64,000 nucleotides of DNA from Alcanivorax profundi. GTDB taxonomy: Bacteria; Pseudomonadota; Gammaproteobacteria; Pseudomonadales; Alcanivoracaceae. The stretch lies in the NCBI RefSeq assembly GCF_003597125.1, contig NZ_QYYA01000003.1, positions 312,603-376,602 on the forward strand, given 5' to 3'. The notes under the pieces are model-generated. The model saw only the letters and a program-made list of their open reading frames with translations. It made no database searches and had not been told where the DNA came from. Numbering within the stretch: the first letter of the stretch is position 1; each line of letters starts with the position of its first letter. Shown here in pieces: positions 18,126-26,335 of the stretch. The translations under genes and the position numbers were made by a program.

Positions 18126-18397
18126 GGTCGTCACTCCCGTAGTGGATAGTAAGCGCCAAGGGTTGGTCTCCAGGACTTTTATGGCGCATCAATGCCTGGG
18201 GTGCAGTCCGCAGGCTGTGATTTTTTCAATACCTTTCCTGGTTTCCATCCGGCCCGATAATAGCCAGGGCAACGTGCAAGTTTAGCTTGTTCGCTGACAC
18301 AAGAGACTGGGTAATCAATGCCAAATTGCCATGGTGTTCAGGGCCTGATGTAGGTTGAAAAAGATCATTGCAGTGCCAGGGACGGTGTTGTCATGGT

Positions 18398-18432
18398 AAA
18401 AAAAGGGGGCCACATAGGGTGGCCCCCTTTTT
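18398..18432. terminator. Bidirectional intrinsic terminator after csgA
   Basis: 9-bp stem GGGGGCCAC/GTGGCCCCC (18405-18413 with 18419-18427), flanked by seven A on the left and five T on the right. It stands 14 bp beyond the csgA stop. On the - strand the A-run becomes the T-tract. Confidence 0.9.
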
Positions 18433-18445
18433 ACTTCACGCCGAA

Positions 18446-19708
18446 TTACATTTGTGTAATTGAGGCGTTGTTACCGGCACCGCCGTGCTGGCTGATGCTG
18501 GCGGCGTTGACATCAGAAGACTGCAGAATGGACGCGGTGTTCGGGTCGAGGCCGGTGCCCAGGCCTGTCTGCAGAATGTCGGCAACGTTACCCGCACCAG
18601 ATTGCTCAATAGAGGCAATGCCATACTCGGCAGGTGCAGTCTGGTTGATGTAGGCATCATTGCCAGAGTTGGACTGCAGAATGGTCGCTTCACCATTACC
18701 ACCCCACTGGTCGATATCCCCAATGTTGTTGTCACCAGACTGAGTGACCGCGCCAACATTGTCAGAGCCGGACTGTTCAACACGACCAAAGTTGGCAAGA
18801 CCCGATTGAGTGAGGGTCGCGAGGTTACGATCCCCCAGGCCCTGATCCACTTCGGCAATATTGCTGTCGCCAGACTGCATGATCGTGGCAGAACTTTCGG
18901 TGGACTCATCCTGAATCACAGTAGCAAAGCCGTTCACACCGCTTTGGTCGATGAGTGCGCTGGACAACCAGGAGAAGTCCTGACTGATGCTGCCGTCGTT
19001 ATTGTCACCGGATTGCAGGATGGTGGCGGTAGCGCCATCAGAAATGGCAACCTGGCTGATGTCCGCAGTGTTGTCTGCACCGGTCTGATCGACGGTTGCA
19101 GTAGCGAACCAGCTATCGTCCTGCAGAACTGTCGCGGTGTTATTGATGTTGGTTTGGGTGACAGTGGCCACAGAACCAATCAGATTGTTCTGGGTAATGT
19201 CTGCTTGCAGGTTAACACCACTGGTCTGGGTGATACTGGCATCGGCATCAGTCGATGCGCTCTGCACAATGCTGGCGTCGCTGGAAAGCGCTGCATCCTG
19301 ATCAATGCTTGCTACGGACGAGAATGTGCCGCCAATTTGCTGAATGGAACCGTTGGTGTTGTCAGAGATATCGATCTGGTTGATATCGGCATCGTTGGCG
19401 TCGCCCACCTGCTCGATGGTCGCCGTTGCGAACCAGCTGTCGTCCTGGTTGATGGTGGCCATATTGTCGTTACCGGTGGTATCGATATCGGCCGTCATCA
19501 TGTTGGCGCTGTTAGCCTGGCTCACGTCTGCGCTGTTGTTGTCACCGTTCTGATCAACGGTAGCAACAGCATCATTGACGTTACTTTGGGTCGTCGTGGC
19601 AGCGTTGCCGTTGCCGGTCTGGTTAGTGGTGGCAGTGCTGCCGGCGGCCCAGCTGGTGCTGGTGATGGCGGCCAGTACGGCGACGGCCAGGGGCTTCATT
19701 ACGTTCAT
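18446..19708 (-). CDS. csgA: Long curlin-repeat protein, major curli subunit
   Basis: 420-aa secreted amyloid subunit: signal peptide 1-22 (WAAG cleavage), then an unbroken series of short units of pattern xAxIxQxGxxN. I count about 34 half-units, equal to about 17 curlin repeats; E. coli CsgA has 5 in 151 aa. The mature protein has no Cys and is rich in Asn, Gln, Asp, Ser and Ala. A segment near residues 88-124 (starts QDDSWFATAT) recurs at 196-232, an offset of 108 residues, and a shorter echo (QDFSW) occurs at 243. It follows csgB by 46 nt on the same strand. Exported through CsgG and polymerised on the cell surface. Confidence 0.92.
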   Translation of the reverse strand: MNVMKPLAVAVLAAITSTSWAAGSTATTNQTGNGNAATTTQSNVNDAVATVDQNGDNNSADVSQANSANMMTADIDTTGNDNMATINQDDSWFATATIEQVGDANDADINQIDISDNTNGSIQQIGGTFSSVASIDQDAALSSDASIVQSASTDADASITQTSGVNLQADITQNNLIGSVATVTQTNINNTATVLQDDSWFATATVDQTGADNTADISQVAISDGATATILQSGDNNDGSISQDFSWLSSALIDQSGVNGFATVIQDESTESSATIMQSGDSNIAEVDQGLGDRNLATLTQSGLANFGRVEQSGSDNVGAVTQSGDNNIGDIDQWGGNGEATILQSNSGNDAYINQTAPAEYGIASIEQSGAGNVADILQTGLGTGLDPNTASILQSSDVNAASISQHGGAGNNASITQM

Positions 19709-19754
19709 GAGTATTTCTCCTCATCGTTATCTAGGCAAAAAAAGTGCTGCAAAG

Positions 19755-20285
19755 TCAGTCCCATTGCTGAATCGAGACATTCATCCCGGCCCCGTATTGG
19801 GAAACCGAAATTCCGTTTGCCGTGCCGTTTTGGGTTATGTCGGCACGGTTTCCTGTTCCGTATTGCTGGATATAGGCGCGGTTGTATTCCCCGACCTGCT
19901 CCACAATGGCGGTGTTGTACAAACCGTTCTGATCAATTTTGACGCTATTGCCCATGCCGTATTGCGCAACGACAGCCAGGTTTTCCCAGCCGAGCTGTGA
20001 GATGTCGGCCTGCTGTTGTGAACCGTACTGGATGACATCAGCCTGATTGGCGTAGCCGTTTTGCAATAGGCGGGCGTTATGACTGTTACCTTGCTGTTCA
20101 ACAGCCCCATGATTGGTGCCAGACTGCTGGATATGGGCAACCAGATCGGCGCCCCGCTGTGAAATGTCGGCTTCGTTACCGAGAGGGATTTCGCTGAACA
20201 GGGACAGATCGCCGGCAGCGGACTGCATACTGAGCAGTAGCAGCATGCATGCTGATAAAAGGCGTTTGACTTGCCTTGTTCCCAT
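19755..20285 (-). CDS. csgB: Minor curlin, nucleator CsgB
   Basis: 176-aa secreted curlin-repeat protein. The signal peptide ends SAAGD near residue 26; the mature part carries about 6 repeats of type AxIxQxGxxNxAxVxQ, including ADISQRG, HIQQSGTNHGAVEQQG and SVKIDQNG. Repeat number and placement before the long csgA fit the nucleator role. The ATG at 20285 gives a clean signal peptide and has AGGGA upstream; two ATGs further upstream would add a hydrophilic leader. First gene of csgB-csgA. Confidence 0.88.
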   Translation of the reverse strand: MGTRQVKRLLSACMLLLLSMQSAAGDLSLFSEIPLGNEADISQRGADLVAHIQQSGTNHGAVEQQGNSHNARLLQNGYANQADVIQYGSQQQADISQLGWENLAVVAQYGMGNSVKIDQNGLYNTAIVEQVGEYNRAYIQQYGTGNRADITQNGTANGISVSQYGAGMNVSIQQWD

Positions 20286-20666
20286 GTTGCCATCCCTGAG
20301 CGCCATGTCGGTTTCGTGATGCCATCCCGGCATCGTGTTTCTTGCTGGTGGAGTCTTGCGTGTTTCAGAGTGGGGCGAAATTCGCCATGGGTGCTGAATT
20401 TCTGTGCACGATTTAACACTTCGGTGCTATACAGCCGTGCCGAAGAATCGCATTAGTTCTGCTGCGAAACAGGGCAGCAGGGGTCAAGCGCTGCGTTGCA
20501 AGGGCAATGGGAGAGTGGGGGGCGTTAGCCTCCCGGTGTAGGAAATTGACCCACCATGGATTTGCCGCCACAACACGGAGGTGATGCCGGATGGAGAAGG
20601 TGACTTGCCGCAGCGGGAATTGCTGTTCAAACTACCGTTTGAATCTGTCATCAGAAGGGGAGCCGT
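20286..20666. other. Intergenic spacer between csgB and CoA-NUDIX gene
   Basis: 381 bp that must hold the csgBA promoter (- strand) and the promoter of the NUDIX operon. A TGTATAGC on the - strand (about 20427-20434) could be an extended -10 for csgB, but no good -35 is seen. No repeats or RNA structures stand out. Confidence 0.4.
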
Positions 20667-21266
20667 GTGCTCGATTTGCTCAGGCAGCGCTTGCCTGGTT
20701 ACCAACGCACTGAATTGCCGCTGGCACTCCCGGAGGCAGCAGTACTCATGCCGCTGGTTGATGCCCCTGATCCTCGGGTGATTCTGACAGTGCGTTCCAG
20801 CAGTATGCCGACCCACGCCGGTGAAGTGGCGTTTCCAGGAGGCAAGCGGGATCCGGGCGACAAAAATTTGCTCATGACGGCGCTGAGAGAGAGCCACGAA
20901 GAGGTAGGCCTGGAGTCCCGATATGTGGATGTACTGGGGCAATTGTCACCTGTGGCATCCCGCTATGGCATGAAAGTCACGCCGTTTGTCGGCATCGTTC
21001 ATCCCGAAGCACCGTTGCAGGCAGAGCCGGGTGAAATTGAGCAAATCTTCCAGGTGCCGCTGCGCTTTTTTCTGGAGGAGACCCCGGAATTGTCCAGCCC
21101 GATAGACTTTTTCGGGCGTCGGTTCAGGATTCCCAGCTATTACTATGAGGACAAGCGAATCTGGGGGCTCACGGCCTTCATGATCCTGGAATTGATCAAT
21201 CACGTTTACGATGCGGGTATCCAGTTTGATGTCACTGGACTGCCGGTCGGTAAGGACAGCACATGA
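20667..21266 (+). CDS. CoA pyrophosphatase (NudL-like NUDIX)
   Basis: 199-aa NUDIX hydrolase of the coenzyme A pyrophosphatase group. The UPF0035-type motif LTVRSSSMPTHAGEVAFPGG (40-59) directly precedes the NUDIX box (GGKRDPGDKNLL...RESHEEVGL, 58-82), the combination diagnostic for CoA/acyl-CoA diphosphatases. Cytoplasmic. GTG start at 20667 behind AGGGGAG. The stop overlaps the gamma-carbonic anhydrase start (4 nt), and the run continues through four overlapping genes to 22933. Confidence 0.9.
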   Translation: MLDLLRQRLPGYQRTELPLALPEAAVLMPLVDAPDPRVILTVRSSSMPTHAGEVAFPGGKRDPGDKNLLMTALRESHEEVGLESRYVDVLGQLSPVASRYGMKVTPFVGIVHPEAPLQAEPGEIEQIFQVPLRFFLEETPELSSPIDFFGRRFRIPSYYYEDKRIWGLTAFMILELINHVYDAGIQFDVTGLPVGKDST

Positions 21267-21802
21267 TATATAAAATAGGCAGCCGTCAGCTGGAGATGCG
21301 TGGCGAGGGCCACTGGATTGCCGACAACGCTACTGTAATCGGCTCGGTCATCATGGAAGCCAATACCAGCATCTGGTTTAACGCGGTGCTGCGTGCCGAT
21401 AATGATGTCATTGAAATCGGTGAGAACACCAACATTCAGGATGGCTCGGTGCTGCACGTTGATCCCGGTGTTCCCATGAAGATCGGTCGGGATGTGACGG
21501 TCGGCCACAAGGTCATGCTGCACGGCTGTACCATTGGGGACAATAGCCTTATCGGTATCAATGCGGTGGTGCTCAACAAGGCGGTTATCGGTAAAAACTG
21601 TATTGTCGGTGCCAATTCCCTGGTCCCGGAAGGCATGAAAATTCCCGATAACTCTCTGGTGATGGGCTCACCTGCGAAAGTGGTCAAGGAAATTACTGAT
21701 GGCCACAAGGCCATGCTGACCATGAGCAGCATGCACTATGTCGCTCATGCCAAGGAATTTCGGGAACACCTTGAAGTGGATGAACGCTTCTCCCATGACT
21801 GA
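21263..21802 (+). CDS. Gamma-carbonic-anhydrase family protein (YrdA-like)
   Basis: 179-aa left-handed beta-helix (hexapeptide repeat) protein. Candidate zinc ligands lie in the conserved GSVLHVDPG, VTVGHKVMLHGCTIGDN segment (about 70-95), as in gamma-class carbonic anhydrase homologues YrdA and PaaY. Whether it hydrates CO2 or a thioester is unknown; many such homologues have no measurable anhydrase activity. Cytoplasmic trimer expected. Overlaps both neighbours in the operon. Confidence 0.9.
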   Translation: MIYKIGSRQLEMRGEGHWIADNATVIGSVIMEANTSIWFNAVLRADNDVIEIGENTNIQDGSVLHVDPGVPMKIGRDVTVGHKVMLHGCTIGDNSLIGINAVVLNKAVIGKNCIVGANSLVPEGMKIPDNSLVMGSPAKVVKEITDGHKAMLTMSSMHYVAHAKEFREHLEVDERFSHD

Positions 21803-22007
21803 TCGGCAGCTTGTTTCCCCCTGTGTGTCCATTTGCGCCCTGGACGAAGACGATATCTGTGTCGGGTGTTATCGCACGGGGGGAGAAATTTCTATCTGGG
21901 GCTTGCTGTCTGATGAGGAAAAACGAGAGGTATTCCGCCGGATCGAATTACGGATGAATGGCGACGCCGCGCCCTGTGTGGTGCGCAAGAAAAAGGATGG
22001 CCAATGA
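21795..22007 (+). CDS. DUF1289 small Cys-rich protein
   Basis: 70-aa protein with the DUF1289 signature SPCVSICALDEDDICVGCYR (residues about 8-27): four Cys (C-x3-C-x8-C-x2-C) that probably bind zinc or an Fe-S centre. The following EISIWGLLSDEEKREVF is also typical. Function unknown. ATG 21795 is chosen; it overlaps the previous stop by 8 nt, and the patatin start overlaps its own stop (ATGA). Confidence 0.9.
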   Translation: MTDRQLVSPCVSICALDEDDICVGCYRTGGEISIWGLLSDEEKREVFRRIELRMNGDAAPCVVRKKKDGQ

Positions 22008-22933
22008 CCACGCAGCTTGCGCAGGAGCAGGGCACTAAACCGGTTGTCGGGCTGGCGTTGGGGAGCGGCTCTGCCCGTGGCTGGGCCCACATCGGCATCA
22101 TACAGGCTCTGGAAGAGATCGGTGTCGAACCCCAGGTTGTTGCGGGTACGTCGATAGGCGCCCTGGTGGGGGGGGCTTATGTCACCGGTTCACTCGATGC
22201 GTTTGCTGACTGGGTGGAAACGCTCACGGTCAAAGATGTGTTCGGGCTGCTGGATATCAGTTTTTCCGGTGGCATGGTGAAGGGCGAGAAGCTGTTTGGT
22301 TTTTTCCGGGAGCACCATGCCAACCCGGATATCGAGACCCTGGACAAGAAATTGGTCACGGTGGCCACAGATATGCAAAGCGGTCGGGAAGTCTGGATTA
22401 CTGAAGGCAAGATGCTGGATGCCGCCCGGGCTTCCTGTGCGTTACCGGGGCTGTTTTCACCGGTGAAACGTCAAGGCCGCTGGATGCTCGATGGAGGGCT
22501 GGTTAACCCGGTACCGGTTTCTGCCGCTCGCGCCATGGGTGCGGATGTGGTGATCGCGGTGAATCTGAATGCCCAGCTGGTGGGTGCTCACATGGCGCGT
22601 GATTCCCGAGCCCAGGCTGATCAGGCCGGAGGAAGTGATGAAGAGCGTAGCATCTGGAACAAGATGATGGATTACTTCTCCTCCAGTGATGGAGAAGATC
22701 CCGGGTTCTTTGATGTGGTGGCCTCCAGCATCAATATAATGCAGGACCGCATTACCCGTTCGCGTATGGCGGGCGATCCACCAGAGGTCACCTTGGTGCC
22801 GATGCTGGAAGATTTTGCCCTCATGGATTTCCACCGGGCGAAGGAAGCGATCGAGGAAGGGCGGGCGTTGGTGAAACGTTACGAAGCCGACATTCTGGCC
22901 TGGGTCGGGTCGCCCCTGGCGGATCGGGTCTAG
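22004..22933 (+). CDS. Patatin-like phospholipase (RssA-like)
   Basis: 309-aa Ser-Asp dyad lipid hydrolase. The oxyanion motif GSGSARGWAHIG (20-31), nucleophile Ser50 in GTSIG and catalytic Asp163 in DGGLVNP are all present. The size and the GSGxARG start fit the RssA/YchK branch; it carries an insertion (about 205-240) rich in acidic residues. No signal peptide, so cytoplasmic or inner-membrane associated. Last gene of the four-gene operon, followed by a strong hairpin. Confidence 0.9.
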   Translation: MTTQLAQEQGTKPVVGLALGSGSARGWAHIGIIQALEEIGVEPQVVAGTSIGALVGGAYVTGSLDAFADWVETLTVKDVFGLLDISFSGGMVKGEKLFGFFREHHANPDIETLDKKLVTVATDMQSGREVWITEGKMLDAARASCALPGLFSPVKRQGRWMLDGGLVNPVPVSAARAMGADVVIAVNLNAQLVGAHMARDSRAQADQAGGSDEERSIWNKMMDYFSSSDGEDPGFFDVVASSINIMQDRITRSRMAGDPPEVTLVPMLEDFALMDFHRAKEAIEEGRALVKRYEADILAWVGSPLADRV

Positions 22934-22992
22934 TAGCGCGCCGAATTCGCCAGAGCGGAATACAGCCGTAACGGCCTGCTGATGCACTTCTG

Positions 22993-23037
22993 CCGTCTTG
23001 CCACTTGCCCATTCGGGCGTTGTGGCAAGACGGTTTC
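22993..23037. terminator. Hairpin terminator between convergent genes
   Basis: Perfect 12-bp stem CCGTCTTGCCAC/GTGGCAAGACGG (22993-23004 with 23022-23033) and a TTT tail, 10 bp beyond the stop of the GMC gene and 60 bp beyond the patatin stop. The T-run is short. Confidence 0.6.
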
Positions 23038-23043
23038 TGACGG

Positions 23044-24645
23044 TTAGTCTTCCAGTCCGAGTATAAAGTCGGCGCCTTTCTCAGCGATCATCACTGTGGG
23101 CGCGTTGGTGTTGCCCCCCACCAGTGTTGGCATGATCGACGCATCAATGACCCGCAATCCTTCCAGGCCGTGAACGCGTAAGCGGTCATCGACTACCGAC
23201 ATATCATCCTTGCCCATCTTGCAGGTTCCCACCGGGTGGTAGATGTTGTCGCATTTGCGGCGCAGGAAGGCTCGTAATTCGTCATCGCTTTGCACATCTT
23301 TGCCCGGGAAAATTTCCTCGCCGCGCCAGTCATCCAGAGCGGATTGCTGCATGATGTTTCGCATGGTCTTGAGCCCTCGCAGCATTCCTTCCATGTCATC
23401 AGGATGTTCCAGGAAGCGCGGATCGATCAGTGCGGGAGAGCGCGGGTTGGCATCACGCAGGGTGATGTTGCCCCGGCTTTTGGGGCGCAGAATGCAGACG
23501 TGACCCGAGTAACCGTAGCCCATGCTGAAGGCCAGGTTGAGGCCGTGGTTATCCAGGCGCGCGGCCGTCAGGTGCAGCTGCAAATCGGGAATGGACTCTT
23601 GGGGGCGGGATTTGATGAAGCCACCGGCTTCGGCCACGTTAGAGGTCAGCTGACCCGTACGACGATAAAAGAAGTCGAAGATTCCCTTCAGCCCGGTGGC
23701 CAGCAAGGCACCGGGGGCCAGGCTCAGGGTGTCTTTCTTCTTGCTCTTGTTGACCACGAGCACATCCGGGTGATCCTGCAGGTTTTCGCCCACGCCGGGC
23801 AGATCATGCACCAGCGGGATATTGTGTTCTGCCAATTCGGCCGCCGGGCCAACACCCGACAGTTTCAGCACCTGTGGAGAATTGATCGCACCACCGGAGA
23901 GAATGACTTCATTGGCCGCTTTCAGGGTCCGAATCTGGCCATTGTGTTCCACTTCCACGCCGATGGCCCGTTTACCTTCAAACAGGATTCGGTTGGCCAG
24001 GCAGCTGGTCAGCACGGTCAGGTTGGGGCGATCCATGGCAGGGTGAAGGTAAGCGCGTGCAACACCGCAACGTTCGCCGTCTTTCTGGTTCACCTTGTAG
24101 AGCCCGACCCCTTCCTGCACATCGTTATTGAAGTCGTCGGTTTCCGGATAGCCGGCTTCAACCCCGGCACGGACAAAGGCGTTGCTGACGGGGTGGTTGA
24201 AGCGAAGGTTGGCGATGTTCAGCTTGCCGCCGGTGCCGTGGAAGGCATTTTCCCCGTCTTCGTAATGCTCTGAGCGCTTGAAAACCGGTAGCACATCGTC
24301 GTAGCTCCAGCCACGGTTACCCAGCTCAGCCCAGTGGTCGTAGTCCCATTTGTGGCCGCGGGTGTAGCACATGGCATTCACCGCCGAGGAACCGCCCAGG
24401 GTCTTGCCGCGGGGGATATAGATCTGGCGGTTGTTGAGTGCTTTCTGTGGCACAGTGTAGTAGCGCCAGTTGCGAGCGTTGGAGCGCATCATCAGGATGA
24501 TGCCGGCGGGAATACGAATGAAAAGGCTATTGTCTGCAGGACCTGCTTCCAGCAGGCAGACCCGGTTCTGCGGGTTCTCGGAAAGGCGGTTGGCAAGGAC
24601 GCAGCCGGCGGAGCCAGCGCCGACAATGATGTAATCAAATTCCAT
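23044..24645 (-). CDS. GMC-family alcohol/choline dehydrogenase (AlkJ-like)
   Basis: 533-aa FAD-dependent oxidoreductase. The dinucleotide-binding motif [16 protein letters not shown] (residues about 8-23) starts the protein; GMC signatures [14 protein letters not shown] and [18 protein letters not shown] follow, and the C-terminal catalytic region has [12 protein letters not shown] and [17 protein letters not shown]. This is the group of AlkJ and choline dehydrogenase, membrane-linked enzymes that pass electrons from primary alcohols to the respiratory chain. In an oil degrader a medium/long-chain alcohol is a reasonable substrate. Start 24645 follows homologues; an upstream in-frame ATG adds nine residues. 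Monocistronic. Confidence 0.9.
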   Translation of the reverse strand: MEFDYIIVGAGSAGCVLANRLSENPQNRVCLLEAGPADNSLFIRIPAGIILMMRSNARNWRYYTVPQKALNNRQIYIPRGKTLGGSSAVNAMCYTRGHKWDYDHWAELGNRGWSYDDVLPVFKRSEHYEDGENAFHGTGGKLNIANLRFNHPVSNAFVRAGVEAGYPETDDFNNDVQEGVGLYKVNQKDGERCGVARAYLHPAMDRPNLTVLTSCLANRILFEGKRAIGVEVEHNGQIRTLKAANEVILSGGAINSPQVLKLSGVGPAAELAEHNIPLVHDLPGVGENLQDHPDVLVVNKSKKKDTLSLAPGALLATGLKGIFDFFYRRTGQLTSNVAEAGGFIKSRPQESIPDLQLHLTAARLDNHGLNLAFSMGYGYSGHVCILRPKSRGNITLRDANPRSPALIDPRFLEHPDDMEGMLRGLKTMRNIMQQSALDDWRGEEIFPGKDVQSDDELRAFLRRKCDNIYHPVGTCKMGKDDMSVVDDRLRVHGLEGLRVIDASIMPTLVGGNTNAPTVMIAEKGADFILGLED

Positions 24646-24751
24646 GAAGTTTGCCTTCAACAGGTAGATCAAGCACGAAAAGCAAAGAAAGTGGCGACGA
24701 ACAGGGCGTGCCTTTGCTCTATATATAGTGTGTATTCTAGGAAATTAAGCC

Positions 24752-25408
24752 ATGAAAACGAGGTCTGTGACTGACTCGCTGGTCCAATGTATACCTGCGC
24801 TGCTGCTAATGTCTCCTCTTTCCGGGTTTCTTGGGGCTGCGCCTGCACTGCCAGCGGCAACAGAATCGTTGCCTGAAGGCTGGCAGGAAGTCTCCTTTTC
24901 CGGGCAGACCCGGTATCGTCAAACCGGAGAGTGCTGGCAGGCGACGTCGTCGAATGCCGCATCTGGGCTGGTGTTCGAATCACAAGTAGATTTGACGCAA
25001 ACCCCCTTACTGGCCTGGGCGTGGCGCGCAGAAATCCAGCCCGATTGGCCATCAGGCTCGGAGCGCCAAAAAGAGGGCGATGATTTTCTGGCACGGGTTT
25101 ACGTCATCCACAAGGGCTGGCTGCCCTGGCAAAGCCGGGCGATCAACTATGTCTGGTCCCGTGAGGCGTTGGTGGGTGAGCACTGGGCCAATCCGTTTGC
25201 GGGTCAGGCGCACATGGTGGTAGTGCAGGGGCCAACCGGGCTGGGGGAATGGCAACATTTTCGTCGGGATATCCGGGCGGATTTCCTCCGCTATCACGGT
25301 CTTGAGGTGGAGCGGGTCGATGCCATCGCGATCATGACAGACACCGACAACACCGCCAGCGATGCGCAAGCCTGCTATCAATTGCCTGTATTCATGGAGG
25401 CGCCCTGA
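24752..25408 (+). CDS. DUF3047 secreted protein
   Basis: 218-aa protein with a signal peptide (cleavage near residue 36, ALPA) and a DUF3047 body: LAWAWRAEIQPDWPSGSERQ, DDFLARVYVI, AINYVWSREALVGEHWANPF and AIAIMTDTDNTASDA-type motifs. Periplasmic, beta-sandwich-like, function unknown. It is divergent from the GMC gene with 106 bp between, and no partner is evident. Confidence 0.88.
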   Translation: MKTRSVTDSLVQCIPALLLMSPLSGFLGAAPALPAATESLPEGWQEVSFSGQTRYRQTGECWQATSSNAASGLVFESQVDLTQTPLLAWAWRAEIQPDWPSGSERQKEGDDFLARVYVIHKGWLPWQSRAINYVWSREALVGEHWANPFAGQAHMVVVQGPTGLGEWQHFRRDIRADFLRYHGLEVERVDAIAIMTDTDNTASDAQACYQLPVFMEAP

Positions 25409-25448
25409 CAGTTGCGGTCGGTCACCGCCTCTGTATATTATTTGAACT

Positions 25449-25486
25449 GTCTGTGATTAGCCTGTCATGGCAGGTTAATCACAGAC
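25449..25486. repeat. Long stem-loop between DUF3047 and HNH genes
   Basis: GTCTGTGATTAGCCTG and CAGGTTAATCACAGAC form a 16-bp stem with one G-T mismatch and a 6-nt loop. No T-run follows on either strand, so it is not a classic terminator. The remaining spacer (25487-25645) shows nothing else. Confidence 0.7.
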
Positions 25487-25645
25487 CCCGGCAAAGGTGC
25501 ATCGCGGTGTTGAACCGACCGCCAACACGATCCCTCCCTCCCAGATTCCGTCTGCTGGCCTCCCTGTCTTCTTTGCCCCGCTGTCGCCGAATCGTCATCG
25601 TTCCTGATATAGCGTTTACCTGCACATGCGACAGAGAGGTTGCCC

Positions 25646-26206
25646 ATGAGTGAACGTATTCTGCGTCTGGACAAGGCTGGCACTCCCGTAGAGTGGCTGG
25701 ATTGGCAGATGGCGGCCACCTTGTACGCCCGTGGCCTGGTCACCTGGACGCTGGGAGATGTGATCTATCGACTGCGTGGGGGATTGAGCCGGGATACCGG
25801 GCAGCGTTCATCGTTATCACTGCATTCCATTATTGCCTGTGATGGGGAGGCGTTCTGTTACCGGCGCAGTGCGCCACCGTTAACCAATCGGGCGCTGTTT
25901 CGGCGTGATCAGCATCTTTGTATGTACTGCGGCAAACCCTTTGCGGAAAACGCCCTGACCCGTGACCACATTGTACCCACCTCACGGGGTGGCAGAGATC
26001 GCTGGTCCAATGTGGTGTCGGCGTGCCGGCGCTGCAATCAGCGAAAGGGGAATCGCCAATTGGAAGAAATCGATATGGATTTGCTGGCATTGCCCTATGT
26101 ACCGAATATGGCGGAATACCTGGCCTTGATAAACAGTCACCGGATTCGGGGTGACCAAATGGCCTTTCTGCGTAACCAGTTTGGTAAAGATAGCCGTCAC
26201 TTGTAA
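25646..26206 (+). CDS. HNH endonuclease
   Basis: 186-aa protein with a C-terminal HNH nuclease domain: Cys92-x2-Cys95, Asp107-His108 (RDHIVP), Asn122 (WSNVVSACRRCNQRKGNR) and Cys127-x2-Cys130, giving a complete catalytic and zinc-binding set. The N-terminal part (1-80) is specific to a family found in many gammaproteobacteria whose role is not established; it is usually not next to prophage or restriction genes. ATG 25646 is preferred because AGAGAGG lies 6 nt before it. Monocistronic. Confidence 0.9.
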   Translation: MSERILRLDKAGTPVEWLDWQMAATLYARGLVTWTLGDVIYRLRGGLSRDTGQRSSLSLHSIIACDGEAFCYRRSAPPLTNRALFRRDQHLCMYCGKPFAENALTRDHIVPTSRGGRDRWSNVVSACRRCNQRKGNRQLEEIDMDLLALPYVPNMAEYLALINSHRIRGDQMAFLRNQFGKDSRHL

Positions 26207-26335
26207 AACTCAATGTAAAAAAGTGTGCCTAAATCGCTGTTTTCAGAAGGTTTTAAAATAAAGAGTCTCTTTGTTCACTGCCTGTTGATGTATAACTGTC
26301 TATAGTGAATCACGCTCACAAGGACAGGGTGACAT

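Noticed and set aside
18446..19708. Regular short repeats that could suggest a CRISPR array
   Set aside because: The periodicity is at amino-acid level inside one coding frame with a signal peptide; there are no identical DNA repeats with unique spacers and no cas genes.
18485..19942. 485-codon + strand frame across csgA and csgB
   Set aside because: Reverse complement of curlin repeats; its apparent repeats come from the amyloid units on the other strand.
23290..24273. 327-codon + strand frame
   Set aside because: Antisense to the GMC oxidoreductase gene, which has clear FAD and catalytic motifs.
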